Source of the DNA: Bifidobacterium italicum
Lineage (GTDB): Bacteria > Actinomycetota > Actinomycetes > Actinomycetales > Bifidobacteriaceae
Length of the DNA: 64,000 nt
Assembly: GCF_002286915.1 (NCBI RefSeq)
Contig: NZ_MVOG01000005.1
Coordinates: 124,001 to 188,000, forward strand
Reading direction: 5' to 3'
The translations under genes were made by a program, and so were the position numbers. The stretch's first letter is position 1; every line of letters begins with the position of its first letter. Below are positions 1 through 8,396 of the stretch, in pieces. A model generated the notes under the pieces. That model ran no database searches and was not told where the DNA came from. It was given only the letters and a program-made list of their open reading frames with translations.

Positions 1-1925
1 GCCACATCGACTACGCGCGCGACCAGCGCGTCAACTTCGGCGGCGAAGTCGTCGAAGAGGACGGCAAGCGCGTGTGGAAGCCGGCGTGGGCTGTCCGCGC
101 GATCCCGGTCGACTACATGGTTCCGGGCTACGAATCCGGCCGCGTCAACACGCTGCGTCTGTGGCAGTCTCGCGCATACGACGAGTTCGACCTGCTCACC
201 TTCAACAAGTCCGAGTACCTCGATGCGGTCAAGCCGCAGGTCGAGGCCGAGAACATCTCGAAGATCCTCTACCCGGAGGATTCGACGGAGGTCGGCAAGG
301 AACTGCGCCTCGAGCAGCAGTACTTCTTCGCTTCCGCTTCGCTGCACGACGCGATTCGCGTCTTCTACGGCGACGCCGAGAAGCCGGATCTGACCACCTT
401 CCCGGACAAGATCTGCTTCCAGCTCAACGACACCCACCCGGTCATCGGCATCCCGGAGCTCATGCGCATCCTCATCGATGAGTACGGCTACGACTGGGAT
501 ACCGCGTGGGACATCACGACGAAGACCTTCAACTACACGTGCCACACGCTGCTTCCGGAAGCGCTCGAAGTGTGGCCGGCGTCGCTCATCGGCAAGCTGC
601 TGCCGCGTCATCTCGAGATCATCGAGAAGATCAACGACCAGTTCATGCACGAGCTCGCCGACCGCACCGACGACGAGGCGAAGATCGAGCGTATGCGCAT
701 CCTCACCGCGGGCGAGAACCCGTCGGTGCGCATGGCGTACCTCGCCTCCTACGCCGGCTCGCACGTCAACGGCGTCGCCGAGCTGCACTCGCAGCTGCTC
801 AAGGACGTGACGCTGCGCGACTTCTCGGACATCTATCCGGCGAAGTTCACGAACGTCACCAACGGCGTCACCCCGCGTCGCTTCATGAAGCTCGCGAACC
901 CGGGTCTGTCCGCGCTCATCACCGAAGGCCTCGGCACCGACAAGTGGCTCGAGGACCTCGAACTGCTCAAGAACCTTGAGCCGCTCGCCGCGGACGACGA
1001 GTTCGTCAAGAAGTTCGCGAAGGTCAAGTACGACAACAAGGTCCGTTTCGCCGACTTCGCGAAGGCTGAGTACGGCTTCGAACTCGACCCGACGACGATG
1101 TTCGACACGATGATCAAGCGTCTGCACGAGTACAAGCGTCAGGCCCTCAAGATCCTCGAGGTCATCGCCACCTACGCGGACATCAAGTCCGGCAAGGTCA
1201 AGGCCGAGGACGTCACGCCGCGCACCGTCATCTTCGGCGCGAAGGCCGCCCCGGGCTACTACCTCGCCAAGATGACGATCCAGCTCATCAACAACGTCGC
1301 CAAGGTCATCGACAACGATCCGGACGTCAAGGGCAAGCTCAAGGTCGTGTTCCCGTGGAACTACAACATCCGCGTCGCGCAGATGCTGATCCCGGCGACC
1401 GAGCTCGACGAGCAGATCTCGCAGGCCGGCAAGGAGGCCTCGGGCACGTCGAACATGAAGTTCGCGCTCAACGGCGCGCTCACCGTCGGCACGCTCGACG
1501 GCGCGAACGTCGAGATCCGCGAACGCGTCGGCGCCGACAACTTCTTCCTCTTCGGCATGACCGTCGACGAGGTGGACAAGATGTATGAGGGCAACTACGA
1601 TCCGGCGAAGTTCTACGAAGCGGATCCGCGCCTCAAGACCGCGATCGACATGGTCGCGGACGGCACCTTCTCCAACGGCGACAAGGAGACCTATGCTCCG
1701 CTCGTCTCCGATTGGCTGACGAAGGACTGGTTCATGACGCTCGCCGACTTCACGGCGTACCATGAGATCCAGTCGCAGATCGAGACGCTGTACGCCGATC
1801 AGCTCGAGTGGAACCGCAAGGCGATCCTCAACGTCGCCAACTCCGGTTACTTCAGCTCCGACCGCTCGATCGAGGATTACCTCGAGCGTGTCTGGATGAC
1901 CGGCCCGCTGCCGACCGAGAAGTGA
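1..1925 (+). CDS. glgP: Glycogen phosphorylase, 5'-truncated by window edge
   Basis: Phosphorolytic release of glucose-1-phosphate from glycogen or maltodextrin in the cytoplasm. The reading frame is open from base 3, so the start lies outside the window and about 640 C-terminal residues are visible. Family hallmarks are clear: the NDTHP segment, the IKRLHEYKRQ segment, and the EASGTSNMKF stretch whose lysine is the known pyridoxal-phosphate attachment residue, followed by the conserved NGALTVGTLDGANVEI region. The C-terminus is complete and is followed at once by a strong hairpin terminator. Family assignment is certain; whether glycogen or maltodextrin is the preferred substrate cannot be read from the sequence. 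Confidence 0.97.
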   Translation, partial: HIDYARDQRVNFGGEVVEEDGKRVWKPAWAVRAIPVDYMVPGYESGRVNTLRLWQSRAYDEFDLLTFNKSEYLDAVKPQVEAENISKILYPEDSTEVGKELRLEQQYFFASASLHDAIRVFYGDAEKPDLTTFPDKICFQLNDTHPVIGIPELMRILIDEYGYDWDTAWDITTKTFNYTCHTLLPEALEVWPASLIGKLLPRHLEIIEKINDQFMHELADRTDDEAKIERMRILTAGENPSVRMAYLASYAGSHVNGVAELHSQLLKDVTLRDFSDIYPAKFTNVTNGVTPRRFMKLANPGLSALITEGLGTDKWLEDLELLKNLEPLAADDEFVKKFAKVKYDNKVRFADFAKAEYGFELDPTTMFDTMIKRLHEYKRQALKILEVIATYADIKSGKVKAEDVTPRTVIFGAKAAPGYYLAKMTIQLINNVAKVIDNDPDVKGKLKVVFPWNYNIRVAQMLIPATELDEQISQAGKEASGTSNMKFALNGALTVGTLDGANVEIRERVGADNFFLFGMTVDEVDKMYEGNYDPAKFYEADPRLKTAIDMVADGTFSNGDKETYAPLVSDWLTKDWFMTLADFTAYHEIQSQIETLYADQLEWNRKAILNVANSGYFSSDRSIEDYLERVWMTGPLPTEK

Positions 1926-1956
1926 TTCACACGGTCGTCACGCTGACCGCGGCATA

Positions 1957-2005
1957 AGACGAACGGCGGGCGGCACCTTCGGGTGTCGCCCGCCGTTCGT
2001 CTTAT
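1957..2005 (+). terminator. Rho-independent terminator of glgP
   Basis: A GC-rich inverted repeat (GACGAACGGCGGGCG with its complement) encloses a short loop and is followed by a T-containing tail, about 30 bases after the glgP stop codon. Confidence 0.85.
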
Positions 2006-2098
2006 ATAGCGCGATCAATCGGCCGCCGGTATGCGCGGATTCTCGTCGTATGGACGGCGGCATCGGCGTCGCTGCGCGAGCGCATGCTGCATACGCGA

Positions 2099-2138
2099 GT
2101 ATATATGGTGATATCGGTGGTGAAATCACCATATATAT
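2099..2138. repeat. AT-rich hairpin between convergent genes
   Basis: Left arm ATATATGGTGAT (2101-2112) and right arm ATCACCATATAT (2125-2136) form a perfect 12-bp inverted repeat around a 12-nt loop. It lies between the glgP terminator and the terminator of the convergent small gene, so it could be an accessory terminator or a protein-binding palindrome. No function can be assigned. Confidence 0.5.
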
Positions 2139-2182
2139 GAAAACCGCGGTGTGCACGTTCCAACAATCGTGCACACCGCGGT
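2139..2182 (-). terminator. Terminator of the small membrane-protein gene
   Basis: Perfect 15-bp stem ACCGCGGTGTGCACG (2143-2157) with its complement (2168-2182) around a 10-nt loop. Read on the minus strand the stem is followed by a T run, and it sits about 70 bases past the stop codon at 2249. Confidence 0.8.
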
Positions 2183-2248
2183 CCTCTGATGTCGATAATG
2201 CGCGTTTCGCGCGGAGCGTCGCCGCGCAACGCAGTGCGGCGCATATGC

Positions 2249-2473
2249 TCAGGCGGCGTCGGCAGCCGGAGCGACCTTATCGACGTCGTCCTCGGTCTTG
2301 TCCTTCGCGAGTGTGAGGTCGACGGGCGACGAGCTGTTCTCCCACGGCTCCTCCCACGGATCGTAGTCCGGGTTCTGCTGCTTGTAGATGTAGACTCCGA
2401 CGACTGCCGCGAGCAGCGCGCCGAAGAGCAGCGCAAAGAATTTCCAACCGCTAGAGGACTTGTGTTCCTTCAT
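2249..2473 (-). CDS. Small single-pass membrane protein, function unknown
   Basis: A 74-residue protein. The start at 2473 is preferred over an upstream in-frame codon because a good AAAGGAG ribosome-binding site lies just before it. A short basic, serine-rich head is followed by one clear hydrophobic helix (about residues 11-28, FFALLFGALLAAVVGVYIY) and an acidic, proline/tryptophan-containing tail (DYDPWEEPWE), then an alanine-rich end. The tail would be extracytoplasmic if the positive-inside rule holds. It is a lone gene with its own terminator. I do not recognise the family. Confidence 0.7.
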   Translation of the reverse strand: MKEHKSSSGWKFFALLFGALLAAVVGVYIYKQQNPDYDPWEEPWENSSSPVDLTLAKDKTEDDVDKVAPAADAA

Positions 2474-2641
2474 GACGGCTCCTTTCCGATTACGTGGTCG
2501 ACTGGTTTCCCCAGACAACTCTGTTCACCATCATAGGACCTTCACCGCGTTCGCGCGACTTCGGTTGTGCTCATGGCAAGTCCTTGCGCCGCAACGCGAA
2601 GACGGCGTCGGCGGCATGCGCGGCGGCGCACGACCCTGCGC

Positions 2642-2647
2642 TACAGT
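2642..2647 (+). promoter_or_regulatory. -10 element of a leaderless promoter (rhomboid gene)
   Basis: TACAGT is followed by 7 nt and then the ATG at 2655, with no ribosome-binding site between. This spacing puts the expected transcription start at or next to the start codon. Confidence 0.55.
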
Positions 2648-2654
2648 GTGACCT

Positions 2655-3437
2655 ATGCCCAACAATCATTTTTCGTTGTTCCCCGACTCCCCGTCGATGC
2701 GGCAGGTGTTCTCGCTGCGGTCGCTGCGCTACCGGTGGCGCAACGGCGAACCGGTCGTCACGTCGGCGATCATCGTCGTATGCGTCGCGTTGTGGATCGT
2801 CGAGTTCGTCCTCAATCTGGTGAGCCGCCCGACGCTCGCGCAGCTGCTGCAGTACGGCGCGATGCAGCCCTATCGTGCGGCGCACGAGCCGTGGATGTTC
2901 GTCACGTCGATGTTCCTGCATGCGCCGACGTCGATCTTCCATATCCTGTTCAATATGCTGACGTTGTGGTGCGTCGGACCGTTCCTGGAACGGCTCATGG
3001 GGCATTGGCCGTATCTGATGCTGTATCTGATCGCAGGCGTCGGAGGCGGCGTCGGCATGGAGATGTGGGCGGCCTTCGGACGTGATCCCTCCGGCTGGCT
3101 CACTTACTCCTATGGCGCGTCCGGCGCGTTGTTCGGCCTGTTCGCCGCATGCCTCGTCGTGTACCGGAAAGCCGGCTCGGATATGCGTTCGATGCTCGTC
3201 TGGATGGTGATCAACTTCGCGATGCCGCTCGTCGTGCCGAACATCGCATGGCAGGCGCATGTCGGCGGCTTCGTCTTCGGCGGTCTGCTGACATTGCTCG
3301 TCGTGGACGGTCCGCGCGCGCTGCGGCGCAGGTCGACGTTGGCTCGCACGGCGATCTACGGGGGTGCGGTGCTGCTGCTCGAGGCGGTCATCGTCGTCGT
3401 GTGCAACCAGAGCAACATCTACGCGATGGCCCTGTGA
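2655..3437 (+). CDS. Rhomboid-family intramembrane serine protease
   Basis: Membrane protease cleaving substrates within the bilayer; 260 residues with about six hydrophobic segments. The catalytic dyad is visible: serine 156 in the GASG motif (YGASGALFG) and histidine 202 in AHVGGFVFG. The conserved HILFNM segment of loop L1/helix 2 is near residue 95. The start fits a leaderless transcript. It is a single gene, followed by the DnaA-box region. The natural substrate is unknown. Confidence 0.9.
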   Translation: MPNNHFSLFPDSPSMRQVFSLRSLRYRWRNGEPVVTSAIIVVCVALWIVEFVLNLVSRPTLAQLLQYGAMQPYRAAHEPWMFVTSMFLHAPTSIFHILFNMLTLWCVGPFLERLMGHWPYLMLYLIAGVGGGVGMEMWAAFGRDPSGWLTYSYGASGALFGLFAACLVVYRKAGSDMRSMLVWMVINFAMPLVVPNIAWQAHVGGFVFGGLLTLLVVDGPRALRRRSTLARTAIYGGAVLLLEAVIVVVCNQSNIYAMAL

Positions 3438-3523
3438 GCGAGGGGTCGCAAAATGTGCGGTGGCGGCGTCGGGCGGGTGATGGATCGACTGTCCGGCGTC
3501 GCCGCGCAACTTACAGCGGTGTA

Positions 3524-3753
3524 GTTTTCCACATAATGTGGAAAACGTTGTGGATAACCCGGGGATAGGGTGAGGAAACCGCCTGAAGTTATCCACATAG
3601 ATATCCACAAATGTTGATATCTATGGTTTCCCTACTGGTGGAGGATGTGGATAACCGTTATCCACATCCGCGCTGAACCGTTGGAATCAAGCCATAAATA
3701 GGGATTTCACGCCGGGATGTCCCCTAGATGTAGGGCATCAAAAGTTATCCACA
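3524..3753. other. Cluster of DnaA boxes, oriC-like
   Basis: Five perfect TTATCCACA boxes lie within about 205 bases: 3549-3557 (-), 3589-3597 (+), 3646-3654 (-), 3658-3666 (+) and 3745-3753 (+). Near-matches lie at 3525-3533 and 3537-3545 (TTTTCCACA, in an inverted pair) and at 3601-3609 (ATATCCACA). Two pairs form palindromes, centred near 3535 and 3656. The stretch contains no gene and is AT-richer than its surroundings. It is either the replication origin or a DnaA-binding accessory locus; neither dnaA nor dnaN is in the window. Confidence 0.8.
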
Positions 3754-4201
3754 TTTCACGTTATGTCAAAAATTAGGAACACAGTGGACATCCCCTGCCA
3801 CTGTTTCCTCCTCAAGGACTCCCACCCCGTAGGGCCGGTATCGTGCGTCGGATACAACGGCCGTCCGTCAGGTCGATCGATTTGCCCTGAAGCAATGGGT
3901 TCGCGGTCATGGAGAGGGCTGTCGTTCGTCCTCTGGGCATGTTCCCGGGACGGGTGGCGGAGCCGGAGCGAACCGTGGAAAGACCTATTGCTCATTATCC
4001 TGTCGGCATTGAAACGGTGTCAACCGTTCTACCCAATTTGGGTACACGTCCGTGTCTGCAGTCGCGGATCCGCAAGCCTCGGCGGCGCGCGTGTGGCTTG
4101 GATGCGGACGCTGTCAGAGGACGCCTGAGACGACGGGGGAGTCCGCTCGCACGTTGTCGCGGATCCGTATGGTTCTGGATGGCCTGCGGGCGCCGCGCCG
4201 C
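3754..4201. other. Gene-free stretch after the DnaA-box cluster
   Basis: About 450 bases with no convincing coding region on either strand: open frames here lack ribosome-binding sites, codon bias and recognisable motifs. Apart from the end of the DnaA-box cluster I see no clear structure, only the promoter of the following gene at its right edge. Confidence 0.5.
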
Positions 4202-4207
4202 TACAAT
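4202..4207 (+). promoter_or_regulatory. -10 element of a leaderless promoter (methyltransferase gene)
   Basis: TACAAT is followed by 7 nt and the ATG at 4215; no ribosome-binding site is present. This decides the start of the downstream gene against longer in-frame alternatives. Confidence 0.6.
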
Positions 4208-4214
4208 GCGGCTT

Positions 4215-5462
4215 ATGGACAACGACGATAATGCCATCTGCGCCGACGACCGCATGCCGCCGTGCATCGATGAGGCGACGCGCGCGTTCATCGCGGCGCA
4301 TCAGGACGAGGACGTGCGCGACGTCGCGCTCCACGCGAAACGGGACGGTGACGTGGATGTGCCCTTCGCGCTCGACCAGATCGCCGGTCGGCGTACCGCC
4401 CGGTCGAAACTGCCGCGTTGGGCGGCGAACGACGGCATCATCTACCCGCCGCATGTGCCGATGGAACAGTGCTCGTCGCAGCCTGCGGCCGAATACAAGG
4501 CGCGGCTGGCCGCCGAGCTCATCGCCGGACGTCCGCATCCGACGACGCTCGTCGATCTCACCGGCGGTTTCGGCGTCGACTTCTCCTTCATGGCGCGCGC
4601 ATTCGACGAGGCCGTCTACGTCGAACGGCAACCGCGGCTGTGCGCGCTCGCCGGACACAATCTGCGCGAACTCGGCGTCGGGAACGCGCGCGTCGTCTGC
4701 GACGACGGCGTCGCGTTCCTTGAGGCGATGCCGCCGGCGACGCTCATCTACGTCGATCCGGCGCGGCGCGACGCGCATGGCGCGCGCACCGTCGCGATCG
4801 CCGACTGCACGCCCGACGTGCTCGCGTTGCGTGATGCATTGCTCGGCAAAGCGCCGTTCGTCGTCGTCAAACTGTCGCCGATGCTCGATTGGCGGCAGAC
4901 GATTGACGATTTCGGCGGCGCGGTGCGTCGTCTCGACATCGTCGCCGTGCACAACGAATGCAAGGAGATCCTCGTCGTGCTCGACAGGGAGCGCACCGAG
5001 CGGCCGCTGATCCGATGCGTGGACGACGGCGCATGCGTCGAGTTCCGCGTCGGCGACGACGAACGGCCGGCCGTCGCGCCGTCATCGGCGCTGCCCGGTA
5101 TGCGTTTCCTCTACGAACCGAACGCGGCGATCATGAAAGGCGGTGCGTTCGCGACGCTGCAGCGGCGTTGGCCGGCGGCGCAGATCGGCGTCAACAGCCA
5201 TCTGTTCGTCGCCGATCGGTGGTTCGACGATTTCCCCGGCCGCGCCTTCGTGATCGACGGCATCGGCACGATGAACAAGAAGGACGTCCGGCGGTTGCTC
5301 GACGGCGTACGGCGCGCGAACGTCGCCGTACGCAATTTCCCGCTCATGGCCGCCCAGCTCGCGAAGAAGCTCAAGCTGGCCGATGGCGGCGACGTCTACG
5401 TCTTCGCGACAACCGACGACGCCGGTCGACACATCCTGATCCGCGCGCACAAGCGCAACTGA
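4215..5462 (+). CDS. Class I SAM-dependent methyltransferase (THUMP-like C-terminal domain type)
   Basis: 415 residues. A Rossmann-type SAM-binding motif, DLTGGFGVDFSFMA, lies near residue 115, followed by an acidic VERQ strand end and a YVDPARRD motif IV near residue 180. The C-terminal third contains a FVIDGIGTMNKKDVRRLLDG region like the THUMP-like domain found in this actinobacterial and Bacteroidetes family. A longer open frame exists upstream, but the TACAAT box 7 nt before this ATG supports the short form. An RNA or other nucleic-acid substrate is likely from the family; it is not shown by the sequence. Confidence 0.8.
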   Translation: MDNDDNAICADDRMPPCIDEATRAFIAAHQDEDVRDVALHAKRDGDVDVPFALDQIAGRRTARSKLPRWAANDGIIYPPHVPMEQCSSQPAAEYKARLAAELIAGRPHPTTLVDLTGGFGVDFSFMARAFDEAVYVERQPRLCALAGHNLRELGVGNARVVCDDGVAFLEAMPPATLIYVDPARRDAHGARTVAIADCTPDVLALRDALLGKAPFVVVKLSPMLDWRQTIDDFGGAVRRLDIVAVHNECKEILVVLDRERTERPLIRCVDDGACVEFRVGDDERPAVAPSSALPGMRFLYEPNAAIMKGGAFATLQRRWPAAQIGVNSHLFVADRWFDDFPGRAFVIDGIGTMNKKDVRRLLDGVRRANVAVRNFPLMAAQLAKKLKLADGGDVYVFATTDDAGRHILIRAHKRN

Positions 5463-5486
5463 GGGCACGGTCGCCGAGGGCGTGGA

Positions 5487-5575
5487 TGGCAGTATGTGCG
5501 TGAGGTCACGCATGGAAAGCCGTTGACTGGGCTGTGAGTGGCAGTATGTGGGTGAGGTCACGCAAGGAATGCCGT
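5487..5575 (+). repeat. Two-copy direct repeat
   Basis: A unit of about 37 bases beginning TGGCAGTATGTG and containing GTGAGGTCACGCA occurs at 5487-5523 and again at 5539-5575 with a few differences. It lies between convergent genes. GTGAGGTCAC is itself nearly palindromic. No function is known. Confidence 0.6.
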
Positions 5576-5644
5576 GTGGGAGGGGTGAGCGGCCGCTTAT
5601 AGGTGTGGTCGTCTACGGGCTGCCGCAGCGGCGGTGGCGGCCAA

Positions 5645-5669
5645 CAAAAAAGGGCGTCGGAGGACGCCC
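5645..5669 (-). terminator. Terminator of crgA
   Basis: Stem GGGCGTC/GACGCCC with a 4-nt loop, followed on the minus strand by a run of seven T residues, just past the crgA stop codon. Confidence 0.85.
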
Positions 5670-5691
5670 TGATCAGCCATGTGCCACGGTC

Positions 5692-6165
5692 TCAACGCCA
5701 CCAGACCATCATGATGAAGCCGGCGAGCATGAACGCGAACGCGATCAGCAGATTCCATGAGCCGATCGACGGAATCGGATACGTGTAGTTCGTCAGATAG
5801 AAGACGACGGCCCAGATGAGGCCGATGATCATCAATGCGCAGAACACCGGCACGAACCAACCCGGATTCGCCTTCGTGCCTTTGATGCTCTCCTCGACGC
5901 GCTTCGTGTTCTCACGCTGACGCTGCATCATGCGGCGCATCTGCGGCGTCATGTCCTTCTCGTCGACGGTCTGGTTGAGGATCTCCTGGATGCGGCCCAC
6001 CGGGATCTCGTCGTTCTCGACGTAGGTGGCGGCCTGCGCCAGATCCATCGGCTCCTTGTCCGTCTCCGCGTCGTTCATGCCCGGCTCGTCGTTCGACTTC
6101 TCGGCGGTGCCGTGTTCGTCGACCTGGCCATCCGTGGGTGTTTTGTGCAGCTCTTCGTCAGCCAT
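5692..6165 (-). CDS. crgA: Cell division protein CrgA (septation inhibitor)
   Basis: 157 residues. A long acidic N-terminal cytoplasmic region is followed by a basic stretch and two closely spaced transmembrane helices (about residues 100-122 and 134-156). The NPGWFVPVF entry to the first helix and the MMVWWR end are typical of CrgA, the small actinobacterial protein that helps place and assemble the septum. The N-terminal extension is longer than in the roughly 90-residue mycobacterial and streptomycete proteins. A good AAGGAG site precedes the start. Position upstream of the DUF881 gene, sortase, trpG and kinase operon matches other actinobacteria. Confidence 0.93.
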   Translation of the reverse strand: MADEELHKTPTDGQVDEHGTAEKSNDEPGMNDAETDKEPMDLAQAATYVENDEIPVGRIQEILNQTVDEKDMTPQMRRMMQRQRENTKRVEESIKGTKANPGWFVPVFCALMIIGLIWAVVFYLTNYTYPIPSIGSWNLLIAFAFMLAGFIMMVWWR

Positions 6166-6323
6166 TTATCTAATCTCCTTGCATAGGCTAATTAGGTATC
6201 ATAGTGGTTGCTCGCGAAAGCGGCCACCAACGGCGGCCATCATGAGCAAAATCATCATATTTTCGCGCGTCGCCGCGAAGGTGGGCCATACGGTTCGGCG
6301 GCACGGTTCGTAAGGAGACGGAT

Positions 6324-7133
6324 ATGGCCAGGCACAGACCGAAGCATGGCACCGGCAAGTCGTTCATAGGCAGCGTCTCCGTGCTGCTCGTCGTCATGTT
6401 CGCCGGCTTCCTGCTCATCACGAACATGCGCGTCAACCGCACGACGACCGTCTCCTCCGATGCCGCCGAGCTCGTCGAGAACCGCGTGCGCAAGGTGGAC
6501 GAGCTGCAGGCCGATGTGAAGGAGCTCTCGGCGCAGGTCGACCGGTTGAGCGCGCAGGTGCAGTCCGGGCAGTCGACGCCGTCCGAGGACGCCGGTTCCA
6601 GCACGATGCTGCCCGCCGTCGAAGGCCCGGGCGTCACGGTGACGCTCAACGATTCGTCGATGTGGAAGAACGCCGTCGATTCGTCGGGGTCGGCTGTGGA
6701 CAACGACAAATACGTCGTGCATCAGCAGGATGTCGAGGCGGTCGTCGACGCGCTGTGGGCGGGCGGCGCCGAGTCGATGCAGATCATGGACCAGCGTGTG
6801 CTGTCGACGTCGGCGATCATCTGCTCGGGCAACGTGCTGCTGCTGCAGGGCCGCAAGTACTCGCCGCCGTTCACGATCTCCGCGATCGGGCCGCCGACGC
6901 TGATGATCCAGGCGCTCGACGATTCGCGCGCCGTGCAGATCTACCGGCAGTACGTGGACGCGTACGGACTCGGCTACGACGTGCGCACGGAAAACGAACT
7001 CCACTTCGACAGCACGACGATGCTGCTGCAGCCGCTGCAGTACGCGCATGTGCTGCAACAGCCGAACAGGTCGGGCGGCGATACCGATGATGCCGCGGGC
7101 GGCGACGCGCACGCGGGCGGCGGCGACCAATAG
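6324..7133 (+). CDS. DUF881 family membrane-anchored protein
   Basis: 269 residues. An N-terminal transmembrane segment (about 16-33) is followed by a coiled-coil-like region rich in V, L and E, then the globular DUF881 domain with IMDQRVLSTSAIICSGNVLLLQG and the SPPFTISAIG motif near residue 175. The family accompanies actinobacterial division and wall genes; its biochemical role is not established. A strong AAGGAG site precedes the ATG. The sortase gene begins about 90 bases downstream, so the two are probably co-transcribed. Confidence 0.85.
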   Translation: MARHRPKHGTGKSFIGSVSVLLVVMFAGFLLITNMRVNRTTTVSSDAAELVENRVRKVDELQADVKELSAQVDRLSAQVQSGQSTPSEDAGSSTMLPAVEGPGVTVTLNDSSMWKNAVDSSGSAVDNDKYVVHQQDVEAVVDALWAGGAESMQIMDQRVLSTSAIICSGNVLLLQGRKYSPPFTISAIGPPTLMIQALDDSRAVQIYRQYVDAYGLGYDVRTENELHFDSTTMLLQPLQYAHVLQQPNRSGGDTDDAAGGDAHAGGGDQ

Positions 7134-7221
7134 AGTACGATCCTTGATACAGTCCGCGGACACGGCCGGCGACGGCCGTCCGGGACGACCGGTCATGAAG
7201 AACGGGGGAGAAAACACCACC

Positions 7222-8319
7222 ATGGCACACAGTCAGCATGCGGCGCCGCGCCGCACACGCAGCGTCGGCCGCTCGATCGTCACAATCATCGCGGAACTGC
7301 TGCTCACCTTCGCCGCGATCTGCGGCCTGTATGTGGCGTGGATGCAGTGGTGGACCGGCGTGCAGTCGGACCACGTCCAGCAGGAGACGCGCGCGCAGGT
7401 CGCATGGGCGCAGCCGAACGACGGCGGCACGCTGACGATCGCGCAGCCGCAGGAGGGCGAGCCGCCGGTGCAGCCGCAGGAGGCGTTGGTCGGCGAACTC
7501 ATCGCCCGCGTCTACATCCCGCGCTTCGGCGACCAGTGGGAACGCAACCTCGTGCAGGGCACCGAGCTCGCCGAACTCAACCAGCACGGTCTGGGCCACT
7601 ACGTGGACTCGCAGATGGCCGGTCAGGTCGGCAACTTCGCGATCGCCGGGCACCGCAACGGCTACGGGCAGCCGCTCGGCGACGTCGACAAGCTCGAAAA
7701 GGGCGACGCGATCGTCATCCGCTCGAAGGACTACTGGTACGTCTACCACTACACGGACTACACGATCGTGACGCCGGACGAAGGCTGGGTCATCGGCGCG
7801 AACCCCGAGCATCCCGGGGAGCCGCCGACGAAACGGCTCATCACGATGACGACCTGCGAGCCGAAATACACGACGCCGACGCACCGCTGGGTGAGCTTCG
7901 GCGAGTTCGCGTACTGGGCGAAGGTCGCGGACGGCATCCCGAAGGAACTGGCGAAGACCGACTCCAACGGCGCCGTCGAATTCATCAACAACGAGCGGCA
8001 TTCGTTCGCATCGTCGATCACGTCGCTCGCGCCGTGGGTGTGGGGCGCGCTCGTCGTGTACCTCGTCGTGTTCCTCGCGGCGGCCGTCGCGTGGCGCTGG
8101 CCGGCGCTGCGTGCGATCCGTGAGGGGGACAGGCCGCTGCCGGATGCCGACATCTACGGATGGCTGCTGCGCCACCAGCCCGGCGTCGCGCCGATCCGCT
8201 GGCTGCTGATGCTGCTGCTCGTTTTCGCCGCCGCGGCCGCGCTGTTCCAGTGGGGCTTCCCATGGGCGGCCGCGAACGTCCCGTTCCTGCAGCAGATGTC
8301 CAACTACGTGGCCGTGTAG
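7222..8319 (+). CDS. Sortase, class E-type
   Basis: Cysteine transpeptidase that attaches surface proteins to the cell wall; 365 residues. An N-terminal transmembrane helix (about 18-41) is followed by the sortase barrel carrying the catalytic triad: His144 (AGHRNGYG), Cys212 (TMTTC) and Arg222 (THRW). Two further hydrophobic helices lie at the C-terminus (about 275-296 and 325-345). The start at 7222 is chosen for the GGGGGAG site upstream; an ATG at 7195 is a possible alternative. Class E enzymes are known to accept LAxTG signals, which matches the LATTG anchor of the large surface protein at 25701-28895. Confidence 0.88.
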   Translation: MAHSQHAAPRRTRSVGRSIVTIIAELLLTFAAICGLYVAWMQWWTGVQSDHVQQETRAQVAWAQPNDGGTLTIAQPQEGEPPVQPQEALVGELIARVYIPRFGDQWERNLVQGTELAELNQHGLGHYVDSQMAGQVGNFAIAGHRNGYGQPLGDVDKLEKGDAIVIRSKDYWYVYHYTDYTIVTPDEGWVIGANPEHPGEPPTKRLITMTTCEPKYTTPTHRWVSFGEFAYWAKVADGIPKELAKTDSNGAVEFINNERHSFASSITSLAPWVWGALVVYLVVFLAAAVAWRWPALRAIREGDRPLPDADIYGWLLRHQPGVAPIRWLLMLLLVFAAAAALFQWGFPWAAANVPFLQQMSNYVAV

Positions 8320-8396
8320 CGCGCCGCACGCCCGCTGCACTGATTGCACTACACTGGTTGGCTAGTACAGCCCGCACGCCAGCGAGAGGACCTTTC

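Noticed and set aside
3763-4128. 121-residue open frame beside the DnaA boxes
   Set aside because: No ribosome-binding site, atypical codon use and no recognisable motif.
3909-4214. N-terminal extension of 102 residues to the SAM methyltransferase
   Set aside because: Arg/Pro-rich and unlike the family; a -10 box sits 7 nt before the internal ATG at 4215.
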